Assembly (NCBI GenBank): GCA_017465885.1 | Contig: JAFTVG010000022.1 | Span: 62,001-126,000, forward strand | Reading direction: 5' to 3' | Length of the DNA stretch: 64,000 nucleotides | From: Clostridia bacterium | GTDB lineage: Bacteria > Bacillota > Clostridia > Oscillospirales > CAG-272 | Part shown: in pieces, positions 30,377 to 39,092 of the stretch | How positions within the stretch are numbered: the stretch's first letter is position 1 | Layout: every line of letters starts with the position of its first letter | The notes under the pieces: model-generated | The model's input: only the letters and a program-made list of their open reading frames with translations | Databases searched by the model: none | Told to the model about the DNA's origin: nothing | Made by a program: the position numbers and the translations under genes

Positions 30377-31792
30377 TTACACATTCTTCTTTTTCTTCAC
30401 GATCACAACAGCGGCAACCACGCCTGCACAAACGACTACCGCAGCGGCAACGATGCCGATCACAACGGGAAGAGAGATCTTCCCGCTCTGATCCTTGCCG
30501 TCATCCTTCTCATTTTCACTTGCAGGCGTGCTTACCTGCTCGTTTTCGGTGGGTGCGGGAGCGCTTTCTTCACTTGCGGGATCATCTTTGGAAGGAGAGG
30601 TGGTATTTCCGCCCTCAACAAAGCCCTCGGTGGTGTAGGTAGAAGTGGTTTCCTTACCAAATACGTCGGTTACGGTCAGCGTGCATTTATACTCCTTGCC
30701 GCTCAAATCGTCAAGAGAAACCGAGGTCACCTCGGGACGGGTGCCCGACTTTGCGGCGATCTCCTTGCCCGATTCGTCGGTCACAACAATCTTGTAGGAA
30801 AGCTGAGGAGTGCTGCTCTTGGTCATTTTCCAGCTGATCTTGTTGCCGTTGCCTTTCAGCTCTTCAATTGCGGGCTCTCCCAAGGTGGGGGTCTTATCCT
30901 GCTTTAACGTAACGGTCAACTCGAGCTTTTCGTCAGTATCCACCTCGGACTTTCCGTCAACCGAAGCCCAAACGTAGCTCTTATCCTCCGAAACGCCCAG
31001 CTTCGCTTCGCCCATCGCCTTCGGGTTGCCGTCACTTCTCAGGTAGACGGTAGGAGAGCTGACCCAATCCTTCTCGCCGTTGGGCAGGAAATAAACGTTG
31101 CGATAACGGAAGGAACGGTAGGTCTCTCTGTAGCTTTCCACAAAGTTTTCAAGGAACTGACCGATGTCACCCTTGATATAGGAATCCACAAGATAGGTAT
31201 TGTAGTAGGCAAAGAGCGTCCACTCCTCTGCCTCATAATCGTAAAACCAGGTACCGATGAAGGTGTATCCTGTCTCCTCATCCTCCCAGCAGTAAAGAAG
31301 CTCTCTGTACCACTGGTCGTTTTGCCAGTTATAAGGCATTACGCAGGAAGTACCACTTCCCTCATTGTCATAGGTTGTGGTGGTTCCGTAAAGGGCGTCA
31401 GCATACAAATACTTCTTCTCGCCCGTCTTTCTGTCAAGATATTCATAGCGCCACATGGACATAATTCCCTTTTTGTCCTCATTATGATAACATAACTGCA
31501 GACCTGCGTATGCACCGCCGCCCGTGATGTTCTTGTAGCCCAACTGCTTCATAGATTCTATGGTGTACATACTCCAGTTGGCGTTAGACCAATAGGTGGC
31601 AAGTGCTTCACTACTATCGGAATAGAAATCGATCATAAAGCCGTCGCTCTTTTCCTTCGTTACACCGGCATCACAGGTCATATAGAATCCATGGGTACCG
31701 TCGGCATTTGCGCAGATCGTAGCAACCGAGGATGAAAGCATCATTATGCAAAGCACGGCGCAAACGAGCGCTTTAAAAATCTTTCTGTTCAT
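30377..31792 (-). CDS. Surface protein, DUF3472-like, with signal peptide and C-terminal anchor
   Basis: This 471-residue protein has an N-terminal signal peptide (about 1-30, ending Cys-Ala-Asn-Ala-Asp), a DUF3472-like domain (Gly-Gly-Gly-Ala-Tyr-Ala-Gly-Leu-Gln-Leu ... Met-Ser-Met-Trp), fibronectin-like beta domains, a Pro/Ser/Glu-rich linker and a C-terminal membrane helix with Lys-Lys-Lys-Lys. This is the layout of a secreted carbohydrate-interacting or adhesive protein held in the membrane. The start at 31792 has ggaggt before it; the longer reading is not supported. Confidence 0.7.
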   Translation of the reverse strand: MNRKIFKALVCAVLCIMMLSSSVATICANADGTHGFYMTCDAGVTKEKSDGFMIDFYSDSSEALATYWSNANWSMYTIESMKQLGYKNITGGGAYAGLQLCYHNEDKKGIMSMWRYEYLDRKTGEKKYLYADALYGTTTTYDNEGSGTSCVMPYNWQNDQWYRELLYCWEDEETGYTFIGTWFYDYEAEEWTLFAYYNTYLVDSYIKGDIGQFLENFVESYRETYRSFRYRNVYFLPNGEKDWVSSPTVYLRSDGNPKAMGEAKLGVSEDKSYVWASVDGKSEVDTDEKLELTVTLKQDKTPTLGEPAIEELKGNGNKISWKMTKSSTPQLSYKIVVTDESGKEIAAKSGTRPEVTSVSLDDLSGKEYKCTLTVTDVFGKETTSTYTTEGFVEGGNTTSPSKDDPASEESAPAPTENEQVSTPASENEKDDGKDQSGKISLPVVIGIVAAAVVVCAGVVAAVVIVKKKKNV

Positions 31793-31822
31793 AGCATTAC
31801 CTCCAACTGTGTTTGTATATCT

Positions 31823-31851
31823 ACTATACAATATCCGAGCGGTTTTGTCAA
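31823..31851 (-). promoter_or_regulatory. Promoter of the surface-protein gene
   Basis: On the minus strand, TTGACA (31851-31846), 17 bases, TATAGT (31828-31823). Confidence 0.75.
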
Positions 31852-31863
31852 GACCTCAAACCG

Positions 31864-31898
31864 AAAAAACAGCCTTCCCGTTTGCAGGAAGGCTGTTT
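31864..31898 (-). terminator. Terminator of the feo operon
   Basis: AAACAGCCTTCC (31867-31878) pairs with GGAAGGCTGTTT (31887-31898). The A-run at 31864-31869 gives the T-tail on the minus strand, so it terminates leftward transcripts. Confidence 0.85.
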
Positions 31899-31969
31899 CG
31901 GCTTACAAAATTATGCTGTCTCTTCCCTGCCGCCGCACGCTGGCAGAAAAGAGGGCGACTGTCGTACAG

Positions 31970-32194
31970 TCAGTTATCGTTTTCTTGATGGCCGGTGCAT
32001 CCGCTGCAGCAGGAGCAATTTCCGGAGCATCCGCCCGAGGCTTGCTTTTCTTCGTTGCCCTTATTCGAGCAATTGCATCCCGAGGGACAGCCAATACATT
32101 TCACGCCCTTCTTTTTGGCTTTGATCACGTAAAAAGCCGCAAGACCGACGATCAGCACGATCGCACCGATCAGAATATAATCAGCAAATCCCAT
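31970..32194 (-). CDS. FeoB-associated cysteine-rich membrane protein
   Basis: The product has 74 residues: one N-terminal membrane helix, then a basic linker and about ten cysteines in Gly/Ser-rich sequence (Cys-Ile-Gly-Cys, Cys-Asn-Cys-Ser, Cys-Ser-Cys-Cys). It matches the FeoB-associated Cys-rich protein family that follows feoB in many Firmicutes, perhaps a metal-binding helper. It lies 37 bases behind feoB. Confidence 0.9.
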   Translation of the reverse strand: MGFADYILIGAIVLIVGLAAFYVIKAKKKGVKCIGCPSGCNCSNKGNEEKQASGGCSGNCSCCSGCTGHQENDN

Positions 32195-32231
32195 AAAACC
32201 ACCTCGATTCTAACGAAAGTTCAAATGTAAA

Positions 32232-34235
32232 TTACTTCAGAGCGTATTCCTTCTTCATCTTTCTGTCTGCTCTGATGACCAGGAATACCAGAAGTGCAAC
32301 GATCAGCGCAGTGACGACCCAACCAACGATGGGCATCCAGATGGATCCGTAGCTTGCACCGGTAAAGAGGGTGCCGAAGAAGAACACAAGGAAGGCAAGC
32401 ACGTAGCCCACAGCCAACTGCAGACCGATGCCGGCAAAGAGCCACTTCTTGCTCTTGATCTCGGAATTCATCGCGCCGATTGCCGCAAAGCAGGGGGGAG
32501 TAAACAGGTTGAACATCAGATAGGCAAGAGCAGCCGCGGTGGAAATACCGAATGCAGCCACAACGCCCTCAGCCGAGCCCTCGTTCATCACCAGCTCGTC
32601 CACGTTGATCAGATTGGAGATACCAAAGCAAACAGCCAGCGTACCGACCACGTTTTCTTTTGCGATAAAGCCGGTCACAGCCGCCGCCGCAAGCTGCCAG
32701 GCAACCACGCCGATCACGGGAGCGATCACGTATGCAAAAGGCATTGCGATGCTTGCAAGGATAGAGGTGTTCTCCGCACCCTCTTCCACAACCTTGAAGC
32801 TCCAGGTAAAGGTCTGCATGATCTGTACCGCAGTATTGCAAAGCAGGATGATGGTGCCTGCCTTCACGATGTACGACCAGCCGCGCTGGCACATCGACTT
32901 GAACGCTCTCCAAAGGCTGGGAAGCTTGTATTCGGGCAGCTCCATAATGAAGAAGGATTTTCTGTGCTTGTAGCTTGTAAGCTTGTTGATAAGCAATGCG
33001 CAAAGCAGGATGATGACGATGCCCATAAAGTACATCAAGGGTCCAACCCAAGCGGCATCCTTAAAGAATGCACCTGCAAAAAGTGCAATAACAGGGAGCT
33101 TTGCACCACAAGGCATAAAGGGCGCAAGCATTGCAGTGGCTCTGCGCTCTCTCTCGTTGCGGATGGTGCGGCAAGCCATAACGCCGGGGATGGCACAGCC
33201 CGTACCGATGACGAAGGGGATCACCGACTTGCCCGAAAGACCGACCTTTTTGAAGATGGGGTCAAGCACCACCGAAACGCGCGCCATATAGCCGCAATCC
33301 TCAAGCAGAGCGATGAGGAAGTACATCACCATAACCAGAGGCAGGAAGCCGATAACGGCGATCACGCCGCCGATCACACCGTCTACAAGCAGTGCCTGCA
33401 GAATGGGAGCAACGCCTGCACCCTCAACAACACCGCCAATCCATTCCTGACCCTTTTCCAGCAGTCCCACAAGAGCGTCTGCGATCCAAACGCCGGGACC
33501 CACCTGAGAGATCCAGAACACCAGGAACATCACAACGGCAAAGATCGGGATACCTACCCACTTGTTTGTTAAAACGGCGTCAATCTTGTCCTGTGCATTC
33601 TTGTTCTTGGTAAGAACCTTTCTGCTCTCAACGCTCTTTACCACCTTGTTGACAAAGTCAAAGCGCTTTCTGTCCGCCTCTTCAACCGCCTTCTTATCGG
33701 TCAGATCGATATCTCCCTGAAGATAGGGTGCTTTTTGAGTAGTACCGACTGCCTCAGCCGCGGCTGCTACAAGCTCGGAAAGCCCCTCTCCCTTGGTGGA
33801 AATGGTCTTTACCACCGGACAGCCCAGAAGCTCCGACAGCTTCTGCTCGTCGATCTTGGTATCCTTAGCCTTGTTCACGTCCTCTTTGTTCAGTGCAACA
33901 ACCACGGGAATGCCCAGCTCCAAAAGCTGAGTGGTGAAAAAGAGGCTTCTGCTCAGGTTCGTGCCGTCAACGATATTGATGATGGCGTCGGGCTTTTCGT
34001 TCTTCACGTAGCTGCTGGTGATGCTCTCTTCCGAAGTGAAGGGGGACATCGAGTAAGCACCGGGAAGGTCTACCGCGATCAGCTCCTTGTCCTTGGAAAG
34101 CGACTTTTTGATCGCGTGCTCTTTTTTGTCAACGGTAACGCCCGCCCAGTTTCCGACCTTTTCATTTTTGCCGGTCAGGGCGTTATACATCGTCGTTTTG
34201 CCGCTGTTAGGATTGCCTGCCAAAGCAATTCTCAT
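32232..34235 (-). CDS. feoB: Ferrous iron transport protein B
   Basis: The 667-residue product has an N-terminal G-domain with Gly-Asn-Pro-Asn-Ser-Gly-Lys-Thr (7-14), Asp-Leu-Pro-Gly and Asn-Lys-Glu-Asp, then a linker, two Gate domains (including Gly-Thr-Gly-Cys-Ala and Phe-Ile-Ala-Lys-Glu-Asn-Val) and about ten membrane helices. It imports Fe2+ under GTP control. The start at 34235 follows aggagg and begins Met-Arg-Ile-Ala-Leu-Ala. It is in an operon with feoA upstream, and a palindrome for an iron regulator lies in the gap. Confidence 0.97.
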   Translation of the reverse strand: MRIALAGNPNSGKTTMYNALTGKNEKVGNWAGVTVDKKEHAIKKSLSKDKELIAVDLPGAYSMSPFTSEESITSSYVKNEKPDAIINIVDGTNLSRSLFFTTQLLELGIPVVVALNKEDVNKAKDTKIDEQKLSELLGCPVVKTISTKGEGLSELVAAAAEAVGTTQKAPYLQGDIDLTDKKAVEEADRKRFDFVNKVVKSVESRKVLTKNKNAQDKIDAVLTNKWVGIPIFAVVMFLVFWISQVGPGVWIADALVGLLEKGQEWIGGVVEGAGVAPILQALLVDGVIGGVIAVIGFLPLVMVMYFLIALLEDCGYMARVSVVLDPIFKKVGLSGKSVIPFVIGTGCAIPGVMACRTIRNERERRATAMLAPFMPCGAKLPVIALFAGAFFKDAAWVGPLMYFMGIVIILLCALLINKLTSYKHRKSFFIMELPEYKLPSLWRAFKSMCQRGWSYIVKAGTIILLCNTAVQIMQTFTWSFKVVEEGAENTSILASIAMPFAYVIAPVIGVVAWQLAAAAVTGFIAKENVVGTLAVCFGISNLINVDELVMNEGSAEGVVAAFGISTAAALAYLMFNLFTPPCFAAIGAMNSEIKSKKWLFAGIGLQLAVGYVLAFLVFFFGTLFTGASYGSIWMPIVGWVVTALIVALLVFLVIRADRKMKKEYALK

Positions 34236-34281
34236 GTTGAAAATCCTCCTATGCATTTCTGCATTTCTGTAAAGTTTATAA

Positions 34282-34297
34282 GTTAGCAGTGACTAAC
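34282..34297. promoter_or_regulatory. DtxR-type inverted repeat between feoA and feoB
   Basis: GTTAG (34282-34286) and CTAAC (34293-34297) flank six bases. It has the same core as the two sites upstream of feoA and may allow separate control of feoB or a second-site interaction. Confidence 0.5.
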
Positions 34298-34331
34298 CTT
34301 TGATCAAAAGCAAACTTCTGCAATCAAGCGC

Positions 34332-34544
34332 TTAAATTAAAATTGCAGAAGCAAGCTCATTGTCAATATTGTATCTTCCATCCTTGATGGAAACCACGCA
34401 TCCGCTTTTGCGGTGGGAGATCACGGTGATGGGCTCACCGCTATAGCAACCAAGGGAAAACAAGAAGGCATTCAGCTCCTCGTCGTCAGTGACGATGTCT
34501 TTGATGATGTATTCCTTGCCCTCTTCGGCTTTTGTCAGATCCAT
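34332..34544 (-). CDS. feoA: Ferrous iron transport protein A
   Basis: The 70-residue product is a small SH3-like domain: Gly-Glu-Pro-Ile-Thr-Val-Ile and Gly-Arg-Tyr-Asn-Ile-Asp, typical of FeoA, with a Leu-Phe-Ser-Leu-Gly-Cys turn. It helps FeoB on the cytosolic side. The start at 34544 follows gaggtg. The gene is first in the feoA-feoB-Cys-rich operon and is read from the promoter at 34586-34614. Confidence 0.9.
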   Translation of the reverse strand: MDLTKAEEGKEYIIKDIVTDDEELNAFLFSLGCYSGEPITVISHRKSGCVVSIKDGRYNIDNELASAILI

Positions 34545-34562
34545 AAAAACACCTCTTTTCAA

Positions 34563-34578
34563 GTTCGCCTTTGCTAAC
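34563..34578. promoter_or_regulatory. Putative DtxR-family operator over the feoA transcription start
   Basis: GTTCGC-cttt-GCTAAC differs by one base from the palindrome at 34653-34668. It lies eight bases downstream of the -10 element, where a bound repressor would block transcription. Confidence 0.5.
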
Positions 34579-34585
34579 CTCGTGC

Positions 34586-34614
34586 ATCATACCACTTTTT
34601 TCAGGAAAAGTCAA
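34586..34614 (-). promoter_or_regulatory. feoA promoter
   Basis: On the minus strand, TTGACT (34614-34609), 17 bases, TATGAT (34591-34586). Confidence 0.75.
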
Positions 34615-34652
34615 GCGCAAATTAAAATTGTAACAAAAAATTCAAATATGCA

Positions 34653-34668
34653 GTTAGCATCCGCTAAC
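34653..34668. promoter_or_regulatory. Perfect inverted repeat upstream of the feo promoter
   Basis: GTTAGC-atcc-GCTAAC is a perfect 6-4-6 palindrome. Its core resembles DtxR/IdeR/MntR-family sites (GTTAG...CTAAC). It lies 39 bases upstream of the -35. Confidence 0.6.
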
Positions 34669-34734
34669 CATATGTAATTATACTCATCTTCCTCTCTTTT
34701 GTCAAGAGTTTTTTGAGATTTTTTTGCAGAATTT

Positions 34735-34830
34735 TATAAAAAAGAAGAGACGGCTCAGACTGCACTTTCATTGCGGCGTAAATTGAATTACGATTTACCG
34801 CTCAGGGTGCAAGACCTTCTGTCTCTTCTT
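34735..34830 (-). terminator. Large multi-branched terminator after the ClpC-like gene
   Basis: AAGAAGAGAC (34742-34751) pairs with GTCTCTTCTT (34821-34830). Inside, TGCAC (34761-34765) pairs with GTGCA (34807-34811), and GTAAAT (34778-34783) pairs with ATTTAC (34793-34798). On the minus strand a T-run follows the outer stem. The structure is far larger than most terminators. Confidence 0.65.
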
Positions 34831-34843
34831 ACTACCTTATCAG

Positions 34844-37069
34844 TTATGCGTCATCCCTTCTGATGATCGCTACCTCACCTTCCGTATCCACAACAAGACC
34901 CGCATTGCCTTTTACGTCTGTTGTGCGCTCGGCAAGAAGGGCACGAATACTTTTCAACAGTTCCCTTTTTATGCGTGCGCCGTCCTTTTCTCCCCGACGC
35001 TTCTGTTCTTTGAGAAACGCGTCCAAATACCGATCGGTGATCCTCAATCTGTAGCCCTCTCTGGTTGCCTGACGTTCGATGCTTCGCGCCTGAGCGTATG
35101 CCAGCTGAGCAATAGAGCGCTCTGAGGAAGGTTCAAACAGAATGATCTCATCTGCACGGTTCACGATCGAAGCAGATATCTGTCTTTCAAGCAGGGAGCG
35201 CGCTCTGCTCTCCTGCTCTCTTGCCCCATCGGTACCCGGCATTCTGATGGGTCTTGATACAGTGGGCATCTCAAGAGAAAAGATCAAAAGACAGCCCTTA
35301 AAATCCACACTTCTCCCCGATGCGTCCTCCAGCCTGCCCTTTTCAAGGATCTGTGATAGAAGTCCCAAAACGTCGGGGTGCGCTTTTTCTGCTTTTTCAA
35401 ACAGCAAAAGGCTGTGCGGTGCTCTGCGGACACGCTCGGTCAGCTTCCCTCCCTCCTCATAACCAACGTACCCGGGTGGGGCACCTATCAGCGAAGAGAT
35501 ACTGTGCGACTCGGTATATTCCGAAAGATCTATGGAGATCAGCGCTCTGTCACTATGAAACACCAGCTTTGCTACCCCTTTGGCAAGAGCGCGCTTACGC
35601 CATTCCTCTCCGCCAACAAACAGATAGCAACCAAGCGGGCCTTCCTCATCCTTCAGACCGGCTCTTAATCCTTTGATGGAAAGAGCAAGCCGTTCCGACG
35701 CCTCCTTTTGACCCTCCGATGCATCAAGAAGGTACTGCTTCAGATCCTCTTCCTTTTCTTCTTTTCCGTCAAGAACCACCCCTGCGACCTGTAATGCCAA
35801 GGTCTTTGCGATATTCTCACGATCAAGCACACCTTTTTTGCCCTCTCCCGTTCCCTGCTCCACCTTGAGTCTTGAAGACGATTCATCCAGCAGATCGATG
35901 GCTTTATCGGGTAAAAAACGCTCAGGCAGATATCGGATCGACAGATCTACCGAGGCGACGAGGGCATCGTCCTCAATTGTGATACCGTGATATTGCTCGT
36001 AACGCTCTTTGATCCCTCTGAGAATGGTCAAGGTGCTCTCTCTGTCGGGCTCATTCACGTATATCTTGGCAAAACGCCGCTCAAGGGCGCTGTCCCTTTC
36101 GATATATTTTTTGTATTCGGTAAAGGTGGTTGCACCGATCAGTCTGATCTCTCCTCTTGATAATGGGGGCTTGAGAATGTTTGCACCGTCCACGGCACCT
36201 TCAGCCGCCCCTGCCCCCACAAGCGTGTGAATCTCGTCCACGAAAAGGATCACATCGCTGTTTTTTGCCTCGTTGATCACACTGCGCAGCCGTTCCTCAA
36301 ATTCACCTCTGTATCTTGCCCCTGCGATCAGAGCGGAAAGGTCGAGAGAAAATATGGTTTTGTTTTTAAGCAGATCGGGAACGCGGTTTTGTGCGATCAA
36401 ATGGGCAACTCCCTCCACAACCGCCGTTTTTCCAACGCCCGGATCACCCACAAGACACGGGTTGTTTTTGTTCTTTCTGCATAAGATCTGCAAAAGTCTC
36501 TCGCTTTCAGCTTCCCTTCCGATCACAGGGTCAAGAAGCCCCTGCCTTGCCACCGCACAAAGATCCCTGCCGTATTTTTCAAGAGAGGGATACCTGCTTT
36601 TCTTTTGACTGCTTACGATCATCCCCGAAACCTTAGAACCCACAAGCATGTAGCTGCGCAGTTCATCCTTCAAGGCAGACACCGACAATCCCGCCAGCTT
36701 TAAAAGGCGGCTTCCTCCCCCTTCCTCCTCCTCGGCGATCGCCAAAAGCAAATGCTCCGTACCAATGGCATCACTGCCATACTTTTCACAAAGCGCCGCT
36801 CCCTGTAAGAGCGCCTCTCTCAGTCGTGGGGAGGTATCCTTTGCCGTCGCCTCCACACCGCTCGTCTGCACTCCTCTTTGCTGTGCGATGGCATAAAGCA
36901 GTCTATAGTCCGCACCGCATTCGGTCAGGATTTTTGATCCTGTTCCCTGCCCCTGCAAAACACCCAAAAGCAGATGCTCCGTGCCCACGTAGCCGCTGCC
37001 CAGCTCATTTGCGATCTTCAGGGCGTTTTCAAGTGCATCCTTGGCGTATTCGGTAAAACGATCTGACAT
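34844..37069 (-). CDS. ClpC-like AAA+ ATPase with degenerate second ATPase domain
   Basis: The product has 741 residues. Two Clp_N repeats (about 1-145) are followed by an intact D1: Walker A Gly-Asp-Pro-Gly-Val-Gly-Lys-Thr (208-215), Walker B with Asp278-Glu279. D2 keeps the ClpC pore-loop region (Leu-Ile-Gly-Ala-Pro-Pro-Gly-Tyr-Val-Gly-Tyr, about 527-537), but Walker A is replaced by Gly-Gly-Glu-Glu-Trp-Arg-Lys-Arg (486-493), and the Walker B Asp-Glu is now Glu-Lys (558-559). The segment normally reading Thr-Ser-Asn-Val-Gly-Ala is also changed. The ClpC middle (M) coiled-coil/UVR region looks missing, consistent with the short length (ClpC is about 810). It likely unfolds proteins with one working ring. 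Whether it binds ClpP is unclear. A ggagg site sits before 37069. Confidence 0.9.
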   Translation of the reverse strand: MSDRFTEYAKDALENALKIANELGSGYVGTEHLLLGVLQGQGTGSKILTECGADYRLLYAIAQQRGVQTSGVEATAKDTSPRLREALLQGAALCEKYGSDAIGTEHLLLAIAEEEEGGGSRLLKLAGLSVSALKDELRSYMLVGSKVSGMIVSSQKKSRYPSLEKYGRDLCAVARQGLLDPVIGREAESERLLQILCRKNKNNPCLVGDPGVGKTAVVEGVAHLIAQNRVPDLLKNKTIFSLDLSALIAGARYRGEFEERLRSVINEAKNSDVILFVDEIHTLVGAGAAEGAVDGANILKPPLSRGEIRLIGATTFTEYKKYIERDSALERRFAKIYVNEPDRESTLTILRGIKERYEQYHGITIEDDALVASVDLSIRYLPERFLPDKAIDLLDESSSRLKVEQGTGEGKKGVLDRENIAKTLALQVAGVVLDGKEEKEEDLKQYLLDASEGQKEASERLALSIKGLRAGLKDEEGPLGCYLFVGGEEWRKRALAKGVAKLVFHSDRALISIDLSEYTESHSISSLIGAPPGYVGYEEGGKLTERVRRAPHSLLLFEKAEKAHPDVLGLLSQILEKGRLEDASGRSVDFKGCLLIFSLEMPTVSRPIRMPGTDGAREQESRARSLLERQISASIVNRADEIILFEPSSERSIAQLAYAQARSIERQATREGYRLRITDRYLDAFLKEQKRRGEKDGARIKRELLKSIRALLAERTTDVKGNAGLVVDTEGEVAIIRRDDA

Positions 37070-37123
37070 AGCTGCCTCCGTAAAGCTCCTTTTTCCTATA
37101 AATTATTGCCCTTTTTTTACCTT

Positions 37124-37654
37124 TTATTCTTTATTGAGATTTTTATTGTATGCCCCCGCCAGCATATTCCACGTCTCTTTATCCACTCTGCCTGTTTGAG
37201 GAAGCTGCCAGATCTCCTGCAGACTTCTTACGTTTTGAACCGTTTCTTCATCGTAAACACCGTTTGTCCGTTGCTCTTGCGGCAGGGCGTAAACCGAGGA
37301 AAGATCGCCGATCATTGCTTGCAGGATGCTCACCAAAGATAAAGTGTCACCTTCCCCCACCGTTCCTCCTTCAAGAGCATATTCAAAAGGATAGATGGGC
37401 ATTGAACGGCTCTTTGCCGCCACCGCCCTTCTGTAATCGTCCCGTAATGCAAGCCAGGTAACGTAGTCAACCTCACCCGTAGCGGCAATTCCCGACAGGC
37501 CTTGAAAGATCGCCACCGTTTGCCTCGTTTTGTCATCGTATATCCCATCGGGAACCAGCGTAGGAATGGGCAGACCTGTTGCAGCAAGAGTTCTGAGCCA
37601 AAGCTGGATCTGAATAACCGCACGAGCTCTGTCATTATAAACCTTTGGAATCAT
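37124..37654 (-). CDS. Protein with two peptidoglycan-binding domains
   Basis: The 176-residue product has two PG_binding_1 repeats, each with the Val-x-x-Ile/Leu-Gln ... Gly-Ile-Tyr-Asp ... Val-x-x-Phe/Leu-Gln pattern and a Thr-Trp ending (about 5-70 and 100-165). No signal peptide or enzyme domain is seen, so it is probably an accessory cell-wall or spore cortex protein exported by an unknown route, or acting in the mother cell. It lies nine bases behind the next gene upstream and is last of a three-gene unit. Confidence 0.75.
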   Translation of the reverse strand: MIPKVYNDRARAVIQIQLWLRTLAATGLPIPTLVPDGIYDDKTRQTVAIFQGLSGIAATGEVDYVTWLALRDDYRRAVAAKSRSMPIYPFEYALEGGTVGEGDTLSLVSILQAMIGDLSSVYALPQEQRTNGVYDEETVQNVRSLQEIWQLPQTGRVDKETWNMLAGAYNKNLNKE

Positions 37655-37663
37655 ACCGCCTCC

Positions 37664-39070
37664 TTAGTTTACCGTATAACCGGGAAATTGATCATCAGCA
37701 CGAACCTGCCCTGCAAGAATGGTGTTGTATTCATCGGCAATCTTTGCCCAGGTGATGGAGTCCACCGATCCGTCCACCGTCAGACCAAAAAGTGACTGGA
37801 TGGCATATACGGCATCTCTCGTATTTTCTCCGAAAATACCGTCAACAGCAATTTCGGGGATCTGCGCATAGCTCCCTGCCAGAACGTTGATATATTCCTG
37901 TAAATCCCTTACATCCTGCCCCGTACTGCCAATGCGCAAAACGATCCCGGGAAAGGGTCGTGCGATCCCCTCAAAGGAGGAAGGCGGCAGGCTTAAAATG
38001 ATGCCCCTGTATTCATTATACAGAGCATTCCACGTGACCTCATCCATGATCCCGCTTTGTGGAAGACCTGCAAATGCCTGAAAGTCCTTCACCTGCTCCA
38101 CCGTGGCCTCATCGAATCTGCCGTTGATGGGAACGTCCGAAAAATCGGTGGTAAAGGCACTGACAAAATTTAAATAGTACTGTATGATGCTCACGTATAC
38201 GCCGCTGTCCCCAAAGGAAAGATTTTCGGGAAATTGCAAGGTCACCTCGTCGTAATTCAGTCCCTCAGACAACAGCTCGTTGAGCTTTTTTACCGCATTG
38301 TATTTTTCCCTCACCTCGTACCAGGTCGCATTGCCCACGATCCCGTCCACCTGTAAGCCAAAAACGCTCTGGAACTCCTTCACGGCGTTTTCCGTTTCGT
38401 TCCCGAAGATCCCGTCCTCTATGGGGATCTTTGGAATAGAGGGATAGTTAGCCGAAATGCGATTAAGCCGTCTTTGCAAAATATAAACGTCGTTTCCCGA
38501 GTAGCCCAAGCGCAAGGGTATGGTGGGCGCGGTATCCTCAGGCGTTGAGATCGATACGTTATCCACGAATTCAATATCCTCCCCATAATAGTACTGCAGG
38601 ATTTCAAAAGGACTCAGCCCCTGATTGGCAAGCGCCACAGTTCCCGTTTGGGAAAGACCGTCACAGACCGTTCTTACACCGTCACAGTATACGGCGTAAA
38701 GGGGCTCCACCTTTCCTTTTCTTCGGATATAGCTGTTAAAATACCGCTCGGTGATCTGCTCAAGATTTTCAAAAACACTGCCCCCCGGGTCATAGGTCTG
38801 ATCCATTGCCCCCGTTGAGGTGATGTCGTAATCGTAGCCCTTACTGCGGTAGTATTCGGTATAGACCCGATTGAGCGCAAAGCTGGTTTGTGCGATCACG
38901 TTGGCGATCAGCGCATTCTCAGGCCAGGTAGGATAGATCTCATTTGACGCCACGTTGGCAATATAATCGATAAAGCCTACCTCTATATTGGGTGCTTCCT
39001 CATCCTGTCCCCCCAGATGTACGACGATTGCTTGGGGGATCGTGGGCAAAAGCATTGGAAGTTGGTTCAA
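37664..39070 (-). CDS. SpoIID-like domain with multiple peptidoglycan-binding domains
   Basis: The 468-residue product has an N-terminal region (about 30-190) resembling SpoIID/LytB: Ala-Leu-Ile-Ala-Asn-Val-Ile-Ala-Gln-Thr-Ser-Phe-Ala-Leu, Asp-Gln-Thr-Tyr, Tyr-Ala-Val-Tyr-Cys-Asp-Gly, Gly-Leu-Ser-Gln-Thr-Gly. Three PG_binding_1 domains follow, each with a Gly-x-x-Gly-x-x-Val/Thr motif and a Gly-Ile-x-Gly-Asn/Glu turn. TTG at 39070 is chosen because aaaggag lies close upstream. No signal peptide was recognised. It may lyse or remodel septal or cortex peptidoglycan, as SpoIID does with SpoIIP. Confidence 0.7.
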   Translation of the reverse strand: MNQLPMLLPTIPQAIVVHLGGQDEEAPNIEVGFIDYIANVASNEIYPTWPENALIANVIAQTSFALNRVYTEYYRSKGYDYDITSTGAMDQTYDPGGSVFENLEQITERYFNSYIRRKGKVEPLYAVYCDGVRTVCDGLSQTGTVALANQGLSPFEILQYYYGEDIEFVDNVSISTPEDTAPTIPLRLGYSGNDVYILQRRLNRISANYPSIPKIPIEDGIFGNETENAVKEFQSVFGLQVDGIVGNATWYEVREKYNAVKKLNELLSEGLNYDEVTLQFPENLSFGDSGVYVSIIQYYLNFVSAFTTDFSDVPINGRFDEATVEQVKDFQAFAGLPQSGIMDEVTWNALYNEYRGIILSLPPSSFEGIARPFPGIVLRIGSTGQDVRDLQEYINVLAGSYAQIPEIAVDGIFGENTRDAVYAIQSLFGLTVDGSVDSITWAKIADEYNTILAGQVRADDQFPGYTVN

Positions 39071-39092
39071 AGATGCACTCCTTTCTTTAAAG

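Noticed and set aside
32964..33572. 202-residue open frame opposite feoB
   Set aside because: It lies wholly within feoB on the other strand, has no ribosome binding site and an unnatural composition. Several similar frames lie opposite the glg genes (for example 51172-51882 and 54384-55223) and were dropped for the same reason.
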